From: Litorimonas sp051251645
Lineage (GTDB): Bacteria; Pseudomonadota; Alphaproteobacteria; Caulobacterales; Maricaulaceae
Length of the DNA stretch: 64,000 bases
Direction of reading: 5' to 3'
Assembly (NCBI GenBank): GCA_051251645.1
Contig: JBPOEY010000002.1
Span: 124,001 to 188,000, forward strand
Under the pieces are notes generated by a model that was not told the DNA's origin, ran no database searches, and saw nothing but the letters and a program-made list of their open reading frames with translations. Both the position numbers and the translations under genes were made by a program. Below, one piece after another: positions 37,401 to 46,479 of the stretch. Position 1 is the stretch's first letter, and every line of letters starts with the position of its first letter.

Positions 37401-37637
37401 GTTACGAGCCGAGAAAACACCATTATCATTTGTCAACGCGGTCGATGTTGTTCCTGATGGAATGTGCGTCACGACAGCGGTTGCGCCTTGGACAGGAGCA
37501 CCGCTTGATGTGATGACTGTCCCGCGAACGGATGACGTTGTAACCTGCGCCTGCGCCAAGGTTGGCATTAGGGCGGTGGCGGCGAGGGTGCTGGTTCCGA
37601 GAAGGAACGCGGCGCCAATTGAAAGGCGTTTTGACAT
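34473..37637 (-). CDS. TonB-dependent outer-membrane receptor with carboxypeptidase-like N-terminal domain
   Basis: The 1054-residue protein has a signal peptide (residues 1-31, ending LAQAQ) and a CarboxypepD_reg-like domain (about 35-115, with GTVITSSGAPVQGATAVV). A plug (about 125-245, including TVDGVALNDRFG) precedes a long beta-barrel ending in the outer-membrane sorting residue Phe (QVGIQYKF). This is the Oar-like class. The start at 37637 has GGAG eight bases upstream. A Pho box lies about 100 bases upstream, and phoD and a PhoA-like gene follow, so the likely cargo is a phosphorus compound such as an organic phosphate (inference). A terminator separates it from phoD. Confidence 0.92.
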   Translation of the reverse strand: MSKRLSIGAAFLLGTSTLAATALMPTLAQAQVTTSSVRGTVITSSGAPVQGATAVVTHIPSGTTSTALTNDNGVFSARNLRVGGPYEIVVSGEGFETVTQNGIFISLDSTYAIDLITGQPMDEVIATGTVLQKSYLDTGLSTTFDAEAINDVPSIDRDITDVAQLDPFASVNVQGRGDKELSIGGANNRFNSLTVDGVALNDRFGLNANGYPTQRSPIPYDAIQSLAIETAPYDTEFNGFTGGTINAVTKSGDNEFHGSLGYFYADDSLAGSKSGDRDIDLDFKEESYAATLGGPIIKDKLFFFGAYEKYEEADSLLNGPLGSGALNERNVTQADFTRIQDIMQTVYDFDIGEFAIQPVEEEKYLVSLDWNISNDHRAKFTYLRNEGSSINQTNGSSFIADRGVDVLGTSSTFYNRTETVDSYIGHVFSDWTPNLSTEFKVAYTTQETGQESLGGSEFPLFAVRTSTGANLTLGPDTFRHGNELSQEFFQVKAKAEYFAGEHTFKLGFEYEDVNVDNLFAPSAEGQYFFSSIDDLGNAVASTLLYENAITNNEDDRRALWGYDLASLYFQDTWDATDNLTLQLGVRYDRYGSSGEIRQNPLFQLRYGYSNNIDIEGLDVIMPRFSFNWDATDTVRVRGGAGVFSGGSPSVWLSNSYSNDGVTNDDVFRRGTINVPTTPDAATGNFIPADVLDTLATSAPDGFVAALNPNFEIPTTFKANLGFAFDADIPFLGDSWLLSADVLYNDYRDAPHWYDQSCVDDGVSPDGRTVFDCTQNGPEAIVVESVDLGDSLLFAVSADKEWETRFGDIGLFMSYTYADVNDIGQGTSSTATSNYSDTARFSYQNATVGTSNFETEHSAKMRLKWEKEIFGDYASKVSLFGTRRSGQPFSYAFATDGRNDVFGIRESRADDAGALLYVPTGVNDPNVTFAAGFDTNRFFDYLDVTGLSEYAGGIAPRNAFQSRWSTLFDLKLEQELPGLRKQDRTTVFVAMRNVGNFINKDWGVVERVQYEYVRQPVSASIQNGAYVFDDFSERAELERQGASVWNAQVGIQYKF

Positions 37638-37732
37638 GAGTGACACTCCGGAAGGTCTGTCGATGTGAGATGAATTCTGTTCGTGTCGCCAAGACTCTCC
37701 TGGCAACTTTGCGCGCCCCCTAGCAGGGGTTT

Positions 37733-37750
37733 CCGACAGTTATGTGACAG
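37733..37750 (-). promoter_or_regulatory. Pho box upstream of the TonB receptor
   Basis: On the minus strand CTGTCAC-ATAA-CTGTCGG matches the PhoB tandem site (two CTGTCAT units 11 bp apart) at 12 of 14 positions. It points toward the receptor gene and sits about 96 bases before its start codon. TGCTAG, seven bases downstream, could serve as the -10 element. This is the best-matching Pho box in the window and places the receptor, and possibly the phosphatases, in the phosphate-starvation regulon. Confidence 0.75.
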
Positions 37751-37851
37751 TCCTGCAATGATCTGAGCCTGTTCACAGAGAATCGCTGCGATGTGTCATT
37801 TGGGCCACACTGACGACTAGTTTTTCGCCGATCAGCCTTTATTGAGGGCGT

Positions 37852-38799
37852 ATGACAGAGATCGATACATTGCCCCCGTCCATTACTGAGCTGGATTTCG
37901 CCGACCAAGCGCGGAATCGCACACAGTTTGGGCGCGATTTGGTCGACGGTCTGCGCGAAACCGGATTCATTGTGATTCGCAATCACACGATTCCCCAAAC
38001 CGATATCGCGGCGATGGAATCAGCGAGCAAGACCTTCTTTGCCCTCCCTGTGGAGACAAAGACCGCCTACGCGATGCCGGATAGTCATTTCCAGCGCGGC
38101 TATTCGCCGTTTGGACAAGAATCAGCCAAGGGCCGTGACGTTCCGGATCTAAAAGAGTTCTGGCATGTCGGGCGCGACACCATCCCGAACATTCCCGGCA
38201 CACCCGCCGTCTCTGAGCAGCCCGATTTTAACCGGGCGGGCGACAGCTTGTTTGATGCGATGGATGATTTCGCGCGCACGCTCATGATTTCCATTGGGGA
38301 GACGCTCGACATGACACCGGACGCGATGGGCGCGGCGCTGGAGAACGGCAATTCGATTCTCCGCCTGCTGCATTATCCGCCCATGCCCGAGCGATCTGAA
38401 ACAGAGGGCCTGTCCGTTCGTGCGGCCGAACATGAAGACATTAATCTGCTGACATTGTTACTCGGCGCGGAAGAAGCCGGGCTGCAAGTCAAGCACCGCA
38501 CCGGGGTTTGGTTATCAATTGACGCGCCGGTTGGAGCCGTCGTGGTCAACGCCGGCGATATGCTGGACCGGCTAACAGGCGGCGTCATCCCCTCAACCAC
38601 GCACCGCGTCGTCAATCCGAGCGCAGAACGCGCGCCCCATTCACGCTATTCCATGCCTTACTTCTTGCACCCGGCGAATGATTTCGTTTTGGAAGCTTTG
38701 CCAACATGCCTTGAAATGGGCGGCACCGCCAAAACACCGATAACCGCGCGCAATTATCTCGACGAACGCTTGCGCGAAATCGGCCTCGCGAAAGCGTAA
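37852..38799 (+). CDS. isopenicillin N synthase-like 2OG-Fe(II) oxygenase
   Basis: The 315-residue protein has the non-haem iron fold of the IPNS/flavanone hydroxylase group. The N-terminal DIOX_N region includes GLRETGFIVIRNHTI. Iron ligands are in AAEHEDINLLTLLL (HxD) and the distal STTHRVVNP, and the 2-oxoglutarate-binding Arg-x-Ser is in SRYSMPYFLHP. Bacterial homologues have varied or unknown substrates. It is divergent from the Pho-box-linked TonB receptor; the Pho box points the other way. Confidence 0.88.
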   Translation: MTEIDTLPPSITELDFADQARNRTQFGRDLVDGLRETGFIVIRNHTIPQTDIAAMESASKTFFALPVETKTAYAMPDSHFQRGYSPFGQESAKGRDVPDLKEFWHVGRDTIPNIPGTPAVSEQPDFNRAGDSLFDAMDDFARTLMISIGETLDMTPDAMGAALENGNSILRLLHYPPMPERSETEGLSVRAAEHEDINLLTLLLGAEEAGLQVKHRTGVWLSIDAPVGAVVVNAGDMLDRLTGGVIPSTTHRVVNPSAERAPHSRYSMPYFLHPANDFVLEALPTCLEMGGTAKTPITARNYLDERLREIGLAKA

Positions 38800-38813
38800 G
38801 GTCTTTTGCGGGC

Positions 38814-40046
38814 CTAGAGCCCGACCAAGATCCCGGCGAGCGCCGCACTCATCAGATTGGCGAGACTGGCGGCGAAAACAGCTTTCAGCCCCATACGAGC
38901 GATCTCCGGTTTGCGGTCCGGGATAATTGTCCCCAACCCGCCGAGTAGAATGCCGATTGAGGCGAAGTTGGCAAAACCACACAGGGCAAAGGTCAGGATG
39001 GTGATGGATTTCGGTGACAGCTGATCCTGAACTTCGATCAAGGATAGATAGGCGATAAACTCATTGAGCACGACTTTCTCGCCAAAGATCGCTCCGCCGA
39101 TGCGCGCTTCTTCCCACGGTATACCGATGACCCACATGATGGGCGAGAAAATCCAGCCCAGAATATACTGGATCGACAATTCATCAAAGCCAGCCCATCC
39201 TCCGACCCAGCCGAGCACACCGTTAAGCAACGCGATCAGCGAGATAAAGGCGATCAGCATCGCCGCCACGGCAATGGCGATTTGCACGCCCGTCTGCGCG
39301 CCATTAGCGGCAGCCAAGAAGATATTATTATACTCTGTCGACTTTTCCGGTTTTGTGATGGTCTCAATCGGTTGGATCGGCGCATCCTTTGGGGTGGGCA
39401 TAATAATCTTGGCCATCATTAATCCGGCCGGCGCACTCATGAAGGCTGCCGCGATTAGGAAGTCAGGCCGGATCCCGAGTTCGACATAGCCCGCCATGAC
39501 CGAGCCTGCGATGGACGCCAGACCGGAGACCATAATCGTAAACAGCTCGAACTTAGAAATGTTCTTGAGGTAAGGCTTGAGTGAGAGCGGCGCCTCGGCC
39601 TGACCGACAAAAATATTGGCAATCGTGTTGAGGCTCTCAATCGGGCGTGTTCCCGTGACCCATTGCATAAACCGTCCGCCCCACCGCACGATCAAGGGCA
39701 TGATTTTGAGATAATAGAGCACTTCCATCAAAGCCGCGAAGAAAATGATGACAGGCAGGACTCGGACAAAGAAAATGAAGCCAAGATTGGACGTGTCGCC
39801 CAATGGTCCGAACATGAACGAAATGCCCTCGTTGGAATAATCCAGCAAAGTCTGAAAGCCCCCGGCCAAGCCACCCAAAGCTGTTTTGCCGATAGGGACG
39901 AACAGCACCAGGATGGCAATCGCGACTTGAAGGCCGAAACTCGCCAAGACGATTCGCGGAGAAATCGCGCGTCGGTCTGACGATGCCGCGATCGCAATGG
40001 CAAACAGAACGGCGACGCCGATGAGCCCGAAGGCAGGATGGTTCAT
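38814..40046 (-). CDS. NupC/CNT-family nucleoside transporter
   Basis: Concentrative nucleoside transporters import nucleosides with Na+ or H+. The 410-residue inner-membrane protein has about ten hydrophobic helices. Family segments include GQAEAPLSLKPYLKNIS (substrate and gate region), SGLASIAGSVMAGYV, and LCGFANFASIGILLGGLG near the C-terminus. It lies 61 bases downstream of a uridine-kinase-like gene on the same strand, which fits nucleoside salvage. Nucleosides could come from nucleotide hydrolysis by the phosphatases nearby (inference). Confidence 0.93.
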   Translation of the reverse strand: MNHPAFGLIGVAVLFAIAIAASSDRRAISPRIVLASFGLQVAIAILVLFVPIGKTALGGLAGGFQTLLDYSNEGISFMFGPLGDTSNLGFIFFVRVLPVIIFFAALMEVLYYLKIMPLIVRWGGRFMQWVTGTRPIESLNTIANIFVGQAEAPLSLKPYLKNISKFELFTIMVSGLASIAGSVMAGYVELGIRPDFLIAAAFMSAPAGLMMAKIIMPTPKDAPIQPIETITKPEKSTEYNNIFLAAANGAQTGVQIAIAVAAMLIAFISLIALLNGVLGWVGGWAGFDELSIQYILGWIFSPIMWVIGIPWEEARIGGAIFGEKVVLNEFIAYLSLIEVQDQLSPKSITILTFALCGFANFASIGILLGGLGTIIPDRKPEIARMGLKAVFAASLANLMSAALAGILVGL

Positions 40047-40107
40047 GGATCAATCCCTTGGCGCACCGACACCAACCGATCAGGTTGGGTCGTCTTACCG
40101 CTGGCCC

Positions 40108-40722
40108 CTAGCCCGTTCGTCCCAGAAGTTCCAGAACCTGTTTCACAGCAACATCTGGATGGGCGACAATGTCTTGCGCGTCTAAAATCAGGTCCGCATG
40201 CTGCGCGGAGGGGCGGACATGTTGTTCATGGGCGGGAAAAACTTGTTCATCGAGCTGCTTGCGCACGAAGTCGATCTCTCGTCCCCGGTCTTTGACATCC
40301 CGTTGTTCCCGGCGCGCGCGGCGCAAGGGTTCGGGACACCGGACATAAACACAGGCATCGGCTAGCGCCACCATGTCCGGCTGGCTCATCACCAGCGTGC
40401 CGTCAACAATCAGCGTGTCGCCCGTCGGTTCTAACCGCTCAGAGCCTGCCCGCAGCGAAACCGTGAAATCATAGATCGGAATATTGGCGCTCTCGCCCGT
40501 CCGAAGGGCTTTCACCGCCACGGCCATCTCTGCCCAGTCAATCGCATAAGGTTGATCGAAGTCAAATTCGTGGCGGTCATCAGCATTGCCGTCCGGGCGG
40601 TCGTGATAAAAAGAGTCTTGGCAGACCATCGTCACATTTTGCATTTCGCTCGCCAAGCGCTGCGTCAGCCAAGTTTTCCCGGACGCGCTACCCCCAGCGA
40701 TCAGAAGTGTCTTTAGACTCAT
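40108..40722 (-). CDS. uridine kinase-like P-loop kinase
   Basis: From ATG 40722 the protein has 204 residues. It carries a Walker A motif in IAGGSASGKTWL near the N-terminus, CQDSFYHDRPDGN (the DxFY segment typical of uridine kinase and phosphoribulokinase), and FDFDQPYAIDW. It would phosphorylate uridine or cytidine, trapping nucleosides imported by the neighbouring NupC-type transporter. The frame is open upstream to 40767 but without family sequence. A related kinase of other nucleosides or pantothenate-like substrates is possible. Confidence 0.83.
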   Translation of the reverse strand: MSLKTLLIAGGSASGKTWLTQRLASEMQNVTMVCQDSFYHDRPDGNADDRHEFDFDQPYAIDWAEMAVAVKALRTGESANIPIYDFTVSLRAGSERLEPTGDTLIVDGTLVMSQPDMVALADACVYVRCPEPLRRARREQRDVKDRGREIDFVRKQLDEQVFPAHEQHVRPSAQHADLILDAQDIVAHPDVAVKQVLELLGRTG

Positions 40723-40897
40723 GGTCACAGCTTCCAGCAACAGCCGTCCATACGGCGGGCTGCCCATAAGACAGTCCCGCGCATCAGGCCAGAGCGGGTG
40801 ACACGAATTTCTCAGCCCCGTTTTGATATGTTCGCAGGATGGTTGATTGCAGGGCCATCTGCGTTAGGCGTGCGATATACGCTAAGGAAGGTTTCAT

Positions 40898-42037
40898 ATG
40901 TCTGACACGCCCTATTATCTCTATGGTATGTCGGCCTCGCTCTTTACGGGTAAGGTGCGGGCCTATCTGATCCATCACGGCATTCCGTTTGTAGAACGCG
41001 GCGCGGGCCACCCAACCTTCACACAAGAGATCGTGCCAAAAATTGGGCGCTGGATAATTCCTGTTCTGGTGACACCCGATGGGCAAATCATTCAAGACGG
41101 TACGGATATTATCGATCATTTGGACGCCAAAGGCCTGAGCCGTCATCCACTTTGTCCCGAAGATCCAGTCCTGCACGCCGTCGCCCATTTGTTTGAGCTG
41201 TTTGGCGGCGAGGGATTGCTGCGTCCCGCGATGCATTACCGCTGGAATTTCGACACGGATAATCTCGACTTCATACAGATCAACTTTGCAGAAGCCTTTC
41301 CGCCCGGCCTGACAGTCCAACAACAATCCGCCATGTTTGATCATTCCAGTGGACGGATGCGTAAAGCGGGCGCGGCCTTTGGCGTCTCCTCTGAAACCAT
41401 GACAGCGATTGAGGCCAGCTACGCTGAATTTTTGTCTCTCTTTGAAGATCACTTGCGCGAGAGCTACTTTTTGCTCGGTGAGCATCCGACACTCGGCGAC
41501 TATGGCCTGATGAACGGGCTTTATGCCCATCTATCCCGCGACCCCCACCCGTCTTTGATCATGAAACGCGACGCGCCGCATGTTTTTGCTTGGACGGAGC
41601 GGATGAACCGCTTGCCGCGTGACGAACATCATCTTGCCGGCGCGCCTGAGGGCTTGTTTGACGAAGTTCCCGACACGCTCAAAGCTCTGATGCAATTTAT
41701 CGCCGCAGATTTTTTGCCGGAAGTGATCGCCCATACCCAGTTCATCAATTCGTGGCTGGCGGAGCATGAAGATTTACCAAACGATCCGATGGAACGGTCG
41801 CTTGGCATGGCAACATTTGATTGGCGCGGGCATGCGATCACGACGGCGGTGATGCCTTATCGGAACTGGATGATCCAACGGCTGACGGATCATTATGACG
41901 GCTGCGATGCCGATGACCGCTATCAAATCCGAACCTTATTCGCCAGCGTTGGTCTTGTGCCGATCCTAGAAACGCGCATCCACCGCCGTGTGATGCGCGA
42001 AGGAAACCGCGAACTGTGGGAAGAGGAAACGTCTTAA
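40898..42037 (+). CDS. glutathione S-transferase family protein, long form
   Basis: The N-terminal thioredoxin-like domain (about residues 4-85) contains MSASLFTGKVRAYLIHHGIP and the cis-Pro segment GRWIIPVLVTPDGQIIQDGT, typical of GST N-domains. A helical C-terminal domain follows. At 379 residues it is nearly twice the size of usual GSTs (about 200-230), with an added alpha-helical C-terminal part of unknown role. Substrate unknown. Its stop is immediately adjacent to that of the convergent TonB receptor gene. Confidence 0.85.
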   Translation: MSDTPYYLYGMSASLFTGKVRAYLIHHGIPFVERGAGHPTFTQEIVPKIGRWIIPVLVTPDGQIIQDGTDIIDHLDAKGLSRHPLCPEDPVLHAVAHLFELFGGEGLLRPAMHYRWNFDTDNLDFIQINFAEAFPPGLTVQQQSAMFDHSSGRMRKAGAAFGVSSETMTAIEASYAEFLSLFEDHLRESYFLLGEHPTLGDYGLMNGLYAHLSRDPHPSLIMKRDAPHVFAWTERMNRLPRDEHHLAGAPEGLFDEVPDTLKALMQFIAADFLPEVIAHTQFINSWLAEHEDLPNDPMERSLGMATFDWRGHAITTAVMPYRNWMIQRLTDHYDGCDADDRYQIRTLFASVGLVPILETRIHRRVMREGNRELWEEETS

Positions 42038-44194
42038 TCAGAAACTCCCGCTCAGCGACAGACGCAAGATTGGGCCGAAATTGAATTTAATCTCTTCGCT
42101 CTGCTGCACCACGCCGACATCGCGCCGTGCCGTGAAACGTTGACGTTCAAAAAACTCTTCCTGACCCAGTAAATTACCGAGATTTACATTAAACGTCATC
42201 CCCGCCACATCTTTATGTTCGACAAAGACACTGGCATAGGGCTTATCCACGCCGTTTCGATCAATGGAGAACAACCGATATTGCTGTGCCGAAATATTCC
42301 GTTCCATGTAAGCCCCATAGGCCCAATCCGTTTGCGGAATATCATGCCGAAACGAGACGTCGAAATGGATTTTACTATCCCCATTCAGCCGCCGCGAAAA
42401 GTCCAGGACCGGATCGTCCACGCGTGAACTGTGCAGACCAAGGCCAAGATTTAATTCCGTCCCCGGCAAGTTCCATCGATCCCCTTTAAGCGTAGATTCA
42501 ATATGCAGCGCGATTGTTGTCGCCGCGCCAATATTGCCAACGCCATCGCCATTAGCCCCGATCGGAATTCTGTCCACGGTGTCAGAAATCAATGCCCCGT
42601 CTAGGGTCGCTTTTAAAGTATTGCCTTGTCCAAAATTCTTGTCAAATTCGACACTTGCCAGCCAGCTTTGCGCGGGCACGAGGTCGGGATTAGCGGACCG
42701 ACCTAGATTATCTTCGAGGTCCACTGATGACACAAAATCAAAGAAGTTGAGCTGCCCGACTTCGCGCTCAATCCGGGTACGAATATCAAACGTTTCGCTG
42801 GCTTTGTAATTGGCCGAGACAAACCCCTTTGGCCGGATAAATTCGCGAGGTTCGGACGGCTCCGCGCCTGTCCGCTCTTGCATCAGTTCGGAATATTCCA
42901 CGCCAATGGAAGCTTGTAAGCTCCATTTCGGTCCCCATGGACGATTATGTGTGAGGGTTGTTTCGGCACGATTCTCACTGACAATGAAACCGGATATGGG
43001 CCCGCCAACAAAATCAGCCCCGGGATCTCGGGTGAATAATTGCTGGTCAATATCCAGTTCATTATACGCCCCTTCCACCGCAACCTGCCAATCCCGGCCC
43101 TCTGCCCGGCTCCAGCTATATTCAGCGCGGCCGATTAATTCCAATTCTTCACCTGTCTGGTCAAATCGGCGAGCCCCGAGAAATCCTGTCTGCGGACTGT
43201 AGCGAGAGAAACGATTGGACGTAGGCGAGCTTTCCCGGTCGAGCACGCCCGTGAATTTTAGGCGACCCGACAAGAGCGGAAGTTCATAATCGCCATCCAG
43301 CTCAAAATTCCATTCATCCTCACTCGACCGCCCCACGGTCACAAGATCGCTTCCGGCCGCTGTCACGGGGGTTCTGACAGCGGGCGACACGCGATTATAA
43401 TTAAACAGGAAATATTCGGCGTTTAAATTCGCTTTATGATCCGGCTTCGGTTCCCATCCGAGATTGACCGCAACACCGGGCCGCTCCGCCGTATTTTGAA
43501 TATCCTCAACACGCGTTTCAAAAAGTTGACCCGTCCCGTCATGCAGCGTCTCATTAGCACGGGCCCCCGACCGAAAGCCATAATCCCGCAAAGTCACGGC
43601 ATAGGTCACCCCGCCGAGAATATTGGCTTCGCCATTGAGGTTTATTTCGCCATTGGTCAGGTTCGGCTCAATCCGCTTACGAAATTGCGGGTTCCATTCC
43701 CACGTGCCTTTAAGCTTGGCCGATTTTTTAACGATGATATCGGCGACTTGACCACTTAAGCCCGGAATGGAAAGAGTCGCGCCTTCGCGAATTCGGATTT
43801 CCACCACGCTAGAGGCAAGCAATTGGTCAAGCTGCGCAAACGGATCGGCCTTGCCAGTCAGCCGTTCGCCATTGATCAAAATATTCGCCCCACCCTGACC
43901 CAGACCCCGGCGGCTCGTATCCCCTTGGCGGATCTGGAACCCCGGAATACGCGCCACCATATCAAGCGCCGTGCGCGGCACATATGTCGCGAAGTAATCA
44001 GCGGGATAGACGTCTCGCGCATTCTCTTGATTTTGTGCGGGGACTGCGATTGGGGTCGCAGTCCCCTCTGCCGCCGTGACGTCATCCGCAAGGGTATCGG
44101 TGACCTGTCGAGCGGCAAAAGCCGGAGGGGTGAGGGCTGTTGTTAGGCAAAGGGAGACCAGCACCGCGAGACGCGGATTATGAATTCTGCGCAT
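42038..44194 (-). CDS. TonB-dependent receptor-like outer-membrane protein
   Basis: The 718-residue protein has a signal peptide (about residues 1-28, ending AFAA). A plug domain follows (about 60-155) with ALDMVARIPGFQIRQGD, GANILINGERLTGKADP and IRIREGATLSIPG, and then a beta-barrel ending LRLSLSGSF, a C-terminal Phe typical of outer-membrane barrels. The start is only nine bases after the blaR1-like gene, so it is the third gene of the blaI-blaR1 operon. Receptor expression would therefore be under BlaI-type control. No ligand can be inferred. Confidence 0.88.
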   Translation of the reverse strand: MRRIHNPRLAVLVSLCLTTALTPPAFAARQVTDTLADDVTAAEGTATPIAVPAQNQENARDVYPADYFATYVPRTALDMVARIPGFQIRQGDTSRRGLGQGGANILINGERLTGKADPFAQLDQLLASSVVEIRIREGATLSIPGLSGQVADIIVKKSAKLKGTWEWNPQFRKRIEPNLTNGEINLNGEANILGGVTYAVTLRDYGFRSGARANETLHDGTGQLFETRVEDIQNTAERPGVAVNLGWEPKPDHKANLNAEYFLFNYNRVSPAVRTPVTAAGSDLVTVGRSSEDEWNFELDGDYELPLLSGRLKFTGVLDRESSPTSNRFSRYSPQTGFLGARRFDQTGEELELIGRAEYSWSRAEGRDWQVAVEGAYNELDIDQQLFTRDPGADFVGGPISGFIVSENRAETTLTHNRPWGPKWSLQASIGVEYSELMQERTGAEPSEPREFIRPKGFVSANYKASETFDIRTRIEREVGQLNFFDFVSSVDLEDNLGRSANPDLVPAQSWLASVEFDKNFGQGNTLKATLDGALISDTVDRIPIGANGDGVGNIGAATTIALHIESTLKGDRWNLPGTELNLGLGLHSSRVDDPVLDFSRRLNGDSKIHFDVSFRHDIPQTDWAYGAYMERNISAQQYRLFSIDRNGVDKPYASVFVEHKDVAGMTFNVNLGNLLGQEEFFERQRFTARRDVGVVQQSEEIKFNFGPILRLSLSGSF

Positions 44195-44203
44195 GAGGAT
44201 GAC

Positions 44204-46408
44204 CTATTTGTTAGGGGTGTGTTCGTAGGTGCCGATGGATATTTTTTCGGCATCTTTCTTTGCGTGCCCCGACATTGTCAGGCTCATCAAATCTGGTTTT
44301 AGCTTAAGGACAATTGTGTCGTCCACGTCTAACCCGGCAGCTTTGAACATCTTGGCGTAACGTTTGGCTTGGGCCTTCGTGCCCGTCTTGCCATCGACTT
44401 CAAGATCATTTCCACACAGTGCGAGGCTCACCGACCGATCATTTCGGCGGATAAATCCATCTTCGATGAGCGCATTCATGACCTTCGTCCGGAACGCGTC
44501 GACATCCATTTTGCGACCATTGATAATGATCGTGTTTCCAGGCTCATCACTATTAACGGTTACAGTGTGTTTGCTATGGCTAGAGGACTGGCTCTGATGA
44601 CCCGCCGCCTTTGCATGCTCGCGGGCTTCCATTCGTTGCTGTTCACGTTCGACTCGATGTTGCTCGCGCTCCATGACACGCTCGGCGTGCTCTTCGGCCC
44701 GCTCTTGGGCACGTTCAGCGCGCTCTTGTGCGCGCTCCACCTCCTCTTGAGCGCGTTCAGCTCGTTCTTCAGCCAAACCTGCGGCACGTTCGGCTTTCGC
44801 TTCCGCAAGGTCACGTCTCAGCTCTGCTTGGTCTTCATAGGATGAATCCCGCAAACGAGCCTCAACCTGTTTTAAGATACGTGCTTTTACGGCATCGCCT
44901 TTCGCGCTAACCCGATCACCATCCAAATAAATACCGGGTGGCAGTTCCGAAAGGTCAGCCAATTTGGCTAAACCTTGCAAATCAGCGAGGTCGCCCAATT
45001 CAACCAACATATCGAGCTCGTTCAGATCAAAGTTGGCCGCGTGGACTTCAACGGCCTCACCCCAAACCTCCATCTTTTCACCCCAAGCTTCCATTGCCTC
45101 TTCCCAATCGCCCTCGAAACGGCGCCCGACCTCTTCGCCCCAGACCTCCATGTTTTCGCTCCAGGCTTCCATGGCCTCTTCAAAGTCTTCCTCGCTGTCA
45201 TAATCACCAAAAACTGGCGTTGGGACGGCGGGCAAAGCCGGTGTCGCGGGAACGGCGGGCATAACTGGCATGGCAGGCATGGGTGGAAGGTTCGCAGCGT
45301 TTAAAGCGTAGACGCGGGACTGACCCTTTGAATTGGCGCGAACAACTGTATCCGGGACGGATGCTACCGGGGCTTCGGGTGCAGCGGGCGGATGCGGATG
45401 GGCCATCGACACTGTACTGCACGCCGCTGTGCCCAACAAAAGGGCCGACACGGCCGCCGCAGATAAACGGCTTGAGGTGCTGCGAGACGCGGGACGACCC
45501 ATGAGGCGGTTTAACCGGGTTAATAGGGGGCCGCCATCGGCCGCCATAACCATCGCAGGGGCATTATTACTGAGACGCAGAGCGGCCAAACCTCGGACTA
45601 AATCACTCGGGCTGCCTGAGACAGAAACCGCAATATCGTCACAGGCTTCTTCCCGATCTTCATCGACTTGACGCGAGATCATGATGACGGCCGGATTAAA
45701 GTAGAGCACCGTACGAATGGCCGTCTGGATCAAACCAAAGAGGAAATCATGACGACGAATATGGGCCAGTTCATGCAGCAAGATCGCTTCGACCTGCGCC
45801 GGGGGCAGCGCCGTTAGAAAGCCAACGGGCACGAGCACGATCGGGCGGAGCGCACCCAGCGTCATCGGACCACTAACATGATCAGAGACAAAGAGACGGA
45901 CACGTTCATGCGTGCGGCTGCGTTTAATCAAAGCCGTGAAACGTGAGGTCCAATCCCCCTCCGGCGCGCGCAAACCTTGCGTCGCCAACCAGCGTGTCGT
46001 TGCATAGGCCCGATAGGCTTGTAGGCTCAGAAAGCCGAAACCAACCGCCCAAATCATCCCGAGCCAAGGCACTAGCGCCTCAGTCAGACCCGCTTGGCCG
46101 AGCTGCATTGGCAAAACGCTTATTGAGAGCGTCAATTCCGAAGGCGCACTCGGCTCCGAACCGCCTGCTGTTTCGACAGGGGTCCAACTTTGAACCCGGT
46201 TAAATGTCAGGATCATAAAGGTCGCAACAAAAGCAATGAACGTGGCAACTAAACCACCCATGCCCGCGAGATATCGAAGCCAAGCATGTCGATCCGTGAC
46301 TAAGGAGCGAACACCCCAGACAATAAAGCCGATCAACGCCCCTTGCCAAAGACTATGCAGAATAGCCCATCCTAGAGCGTCCCACAGTGCGTTAATATTC
46401 AGCGTCAT
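44204..46408 (-). CDS. BlaR1/MecR1-like M56 metallopeptidase with repeat-rich C-terminus
   Basis: M56 antirepressor proteases sit in the inner membrane and cleave BlaI-type repressors after sensing a signal. The 734-residue protein has about four membrane helices (near 10-30, 46-68, 105-130, 312-332). The zinc protease motif HELAHIRRHD is near residue 211, and the downstream EEACDD segment supplies a third ligand. Instead of a penicillin-binding domain, the outer part holds a Pro/Met/Ala-rich stretch (about 375-395), two copies of an EEAMEAW...MEVWGE repeat (about 409 and 435), a long Glu/Ala/Arg coiled coil (about 520-600) and a basic His/Ser linker. The C-terminal domain contains IIINGRKMDVDAFR. 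The signal sensed is therefore not a beta-lactam by sequence. Confidence 0.88.
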   Translation of the reverse strand: MTLNINALWDALGWAILHSLWQGALIGFIVWGVRSLVTDRHAWLRYLAGMGGLVATFIAFVATFMILTFNRVQSWTPVETAGGSEPSAPSELTLSISVLPMQLGQAGLTEALVPWLGMIWAVGFGFLSLQAYRAYATTRWLATQGLRAPEGDWTSRFTALIKRSRTHERVRLFVSDHVSGPMTLGALRPIVLVPVGFLTALPPAQVEAILLHELAHIRRHDFLFGLIQTAIRTVLYFNPAVIMISRQVDEDREEACDDIAVSVSGSPSDLVRGLAALRLSNNAPAMVMAADGGPLLTRLNRLMGRPASRSTSSRLSAAAVSALLLGTAACSTVSMAHPHPPAAPEAPVASVPDTVVRANSKGQSRVYALNAANLPPMPAMPVMPAVPATPALPAVPTPVFGDYDSEEDFEEAMEAWSENMEVWGEEVGRRFEGDWEEAMEAWGEKMEVWGEAVEVHAANFDLNELDMLVELGDLADLQGLAKLADLSELPPGIYLDGDRVSAKGDAVKARILKQVEARLRDSSYEDQAELRRDLAEAKAERAAGLAEERAERAQEEVERAQERAERAQERAEEHAERVMEREQHRVEREQQRMEAREHAKAAGHQSQSSSHSKHTVTVNSDEPGNTIIINGRKMDVDAFRTKVMNALIEDGFIRRNDRSVSLALCGNDLEVDGKTGTKAQAKRYAKMFKAAGLDVDDTIVLKLKPDLMSLTMSGHAKKDAEKISIGTYEHTPNK

Positions 46409-46479
46409 TCTCTCGTCCCCTTAATCAGTCTTTGTCGCGACGGGCGCCTGGCACGGGCGTTGCGATGATTTTATTTAAT

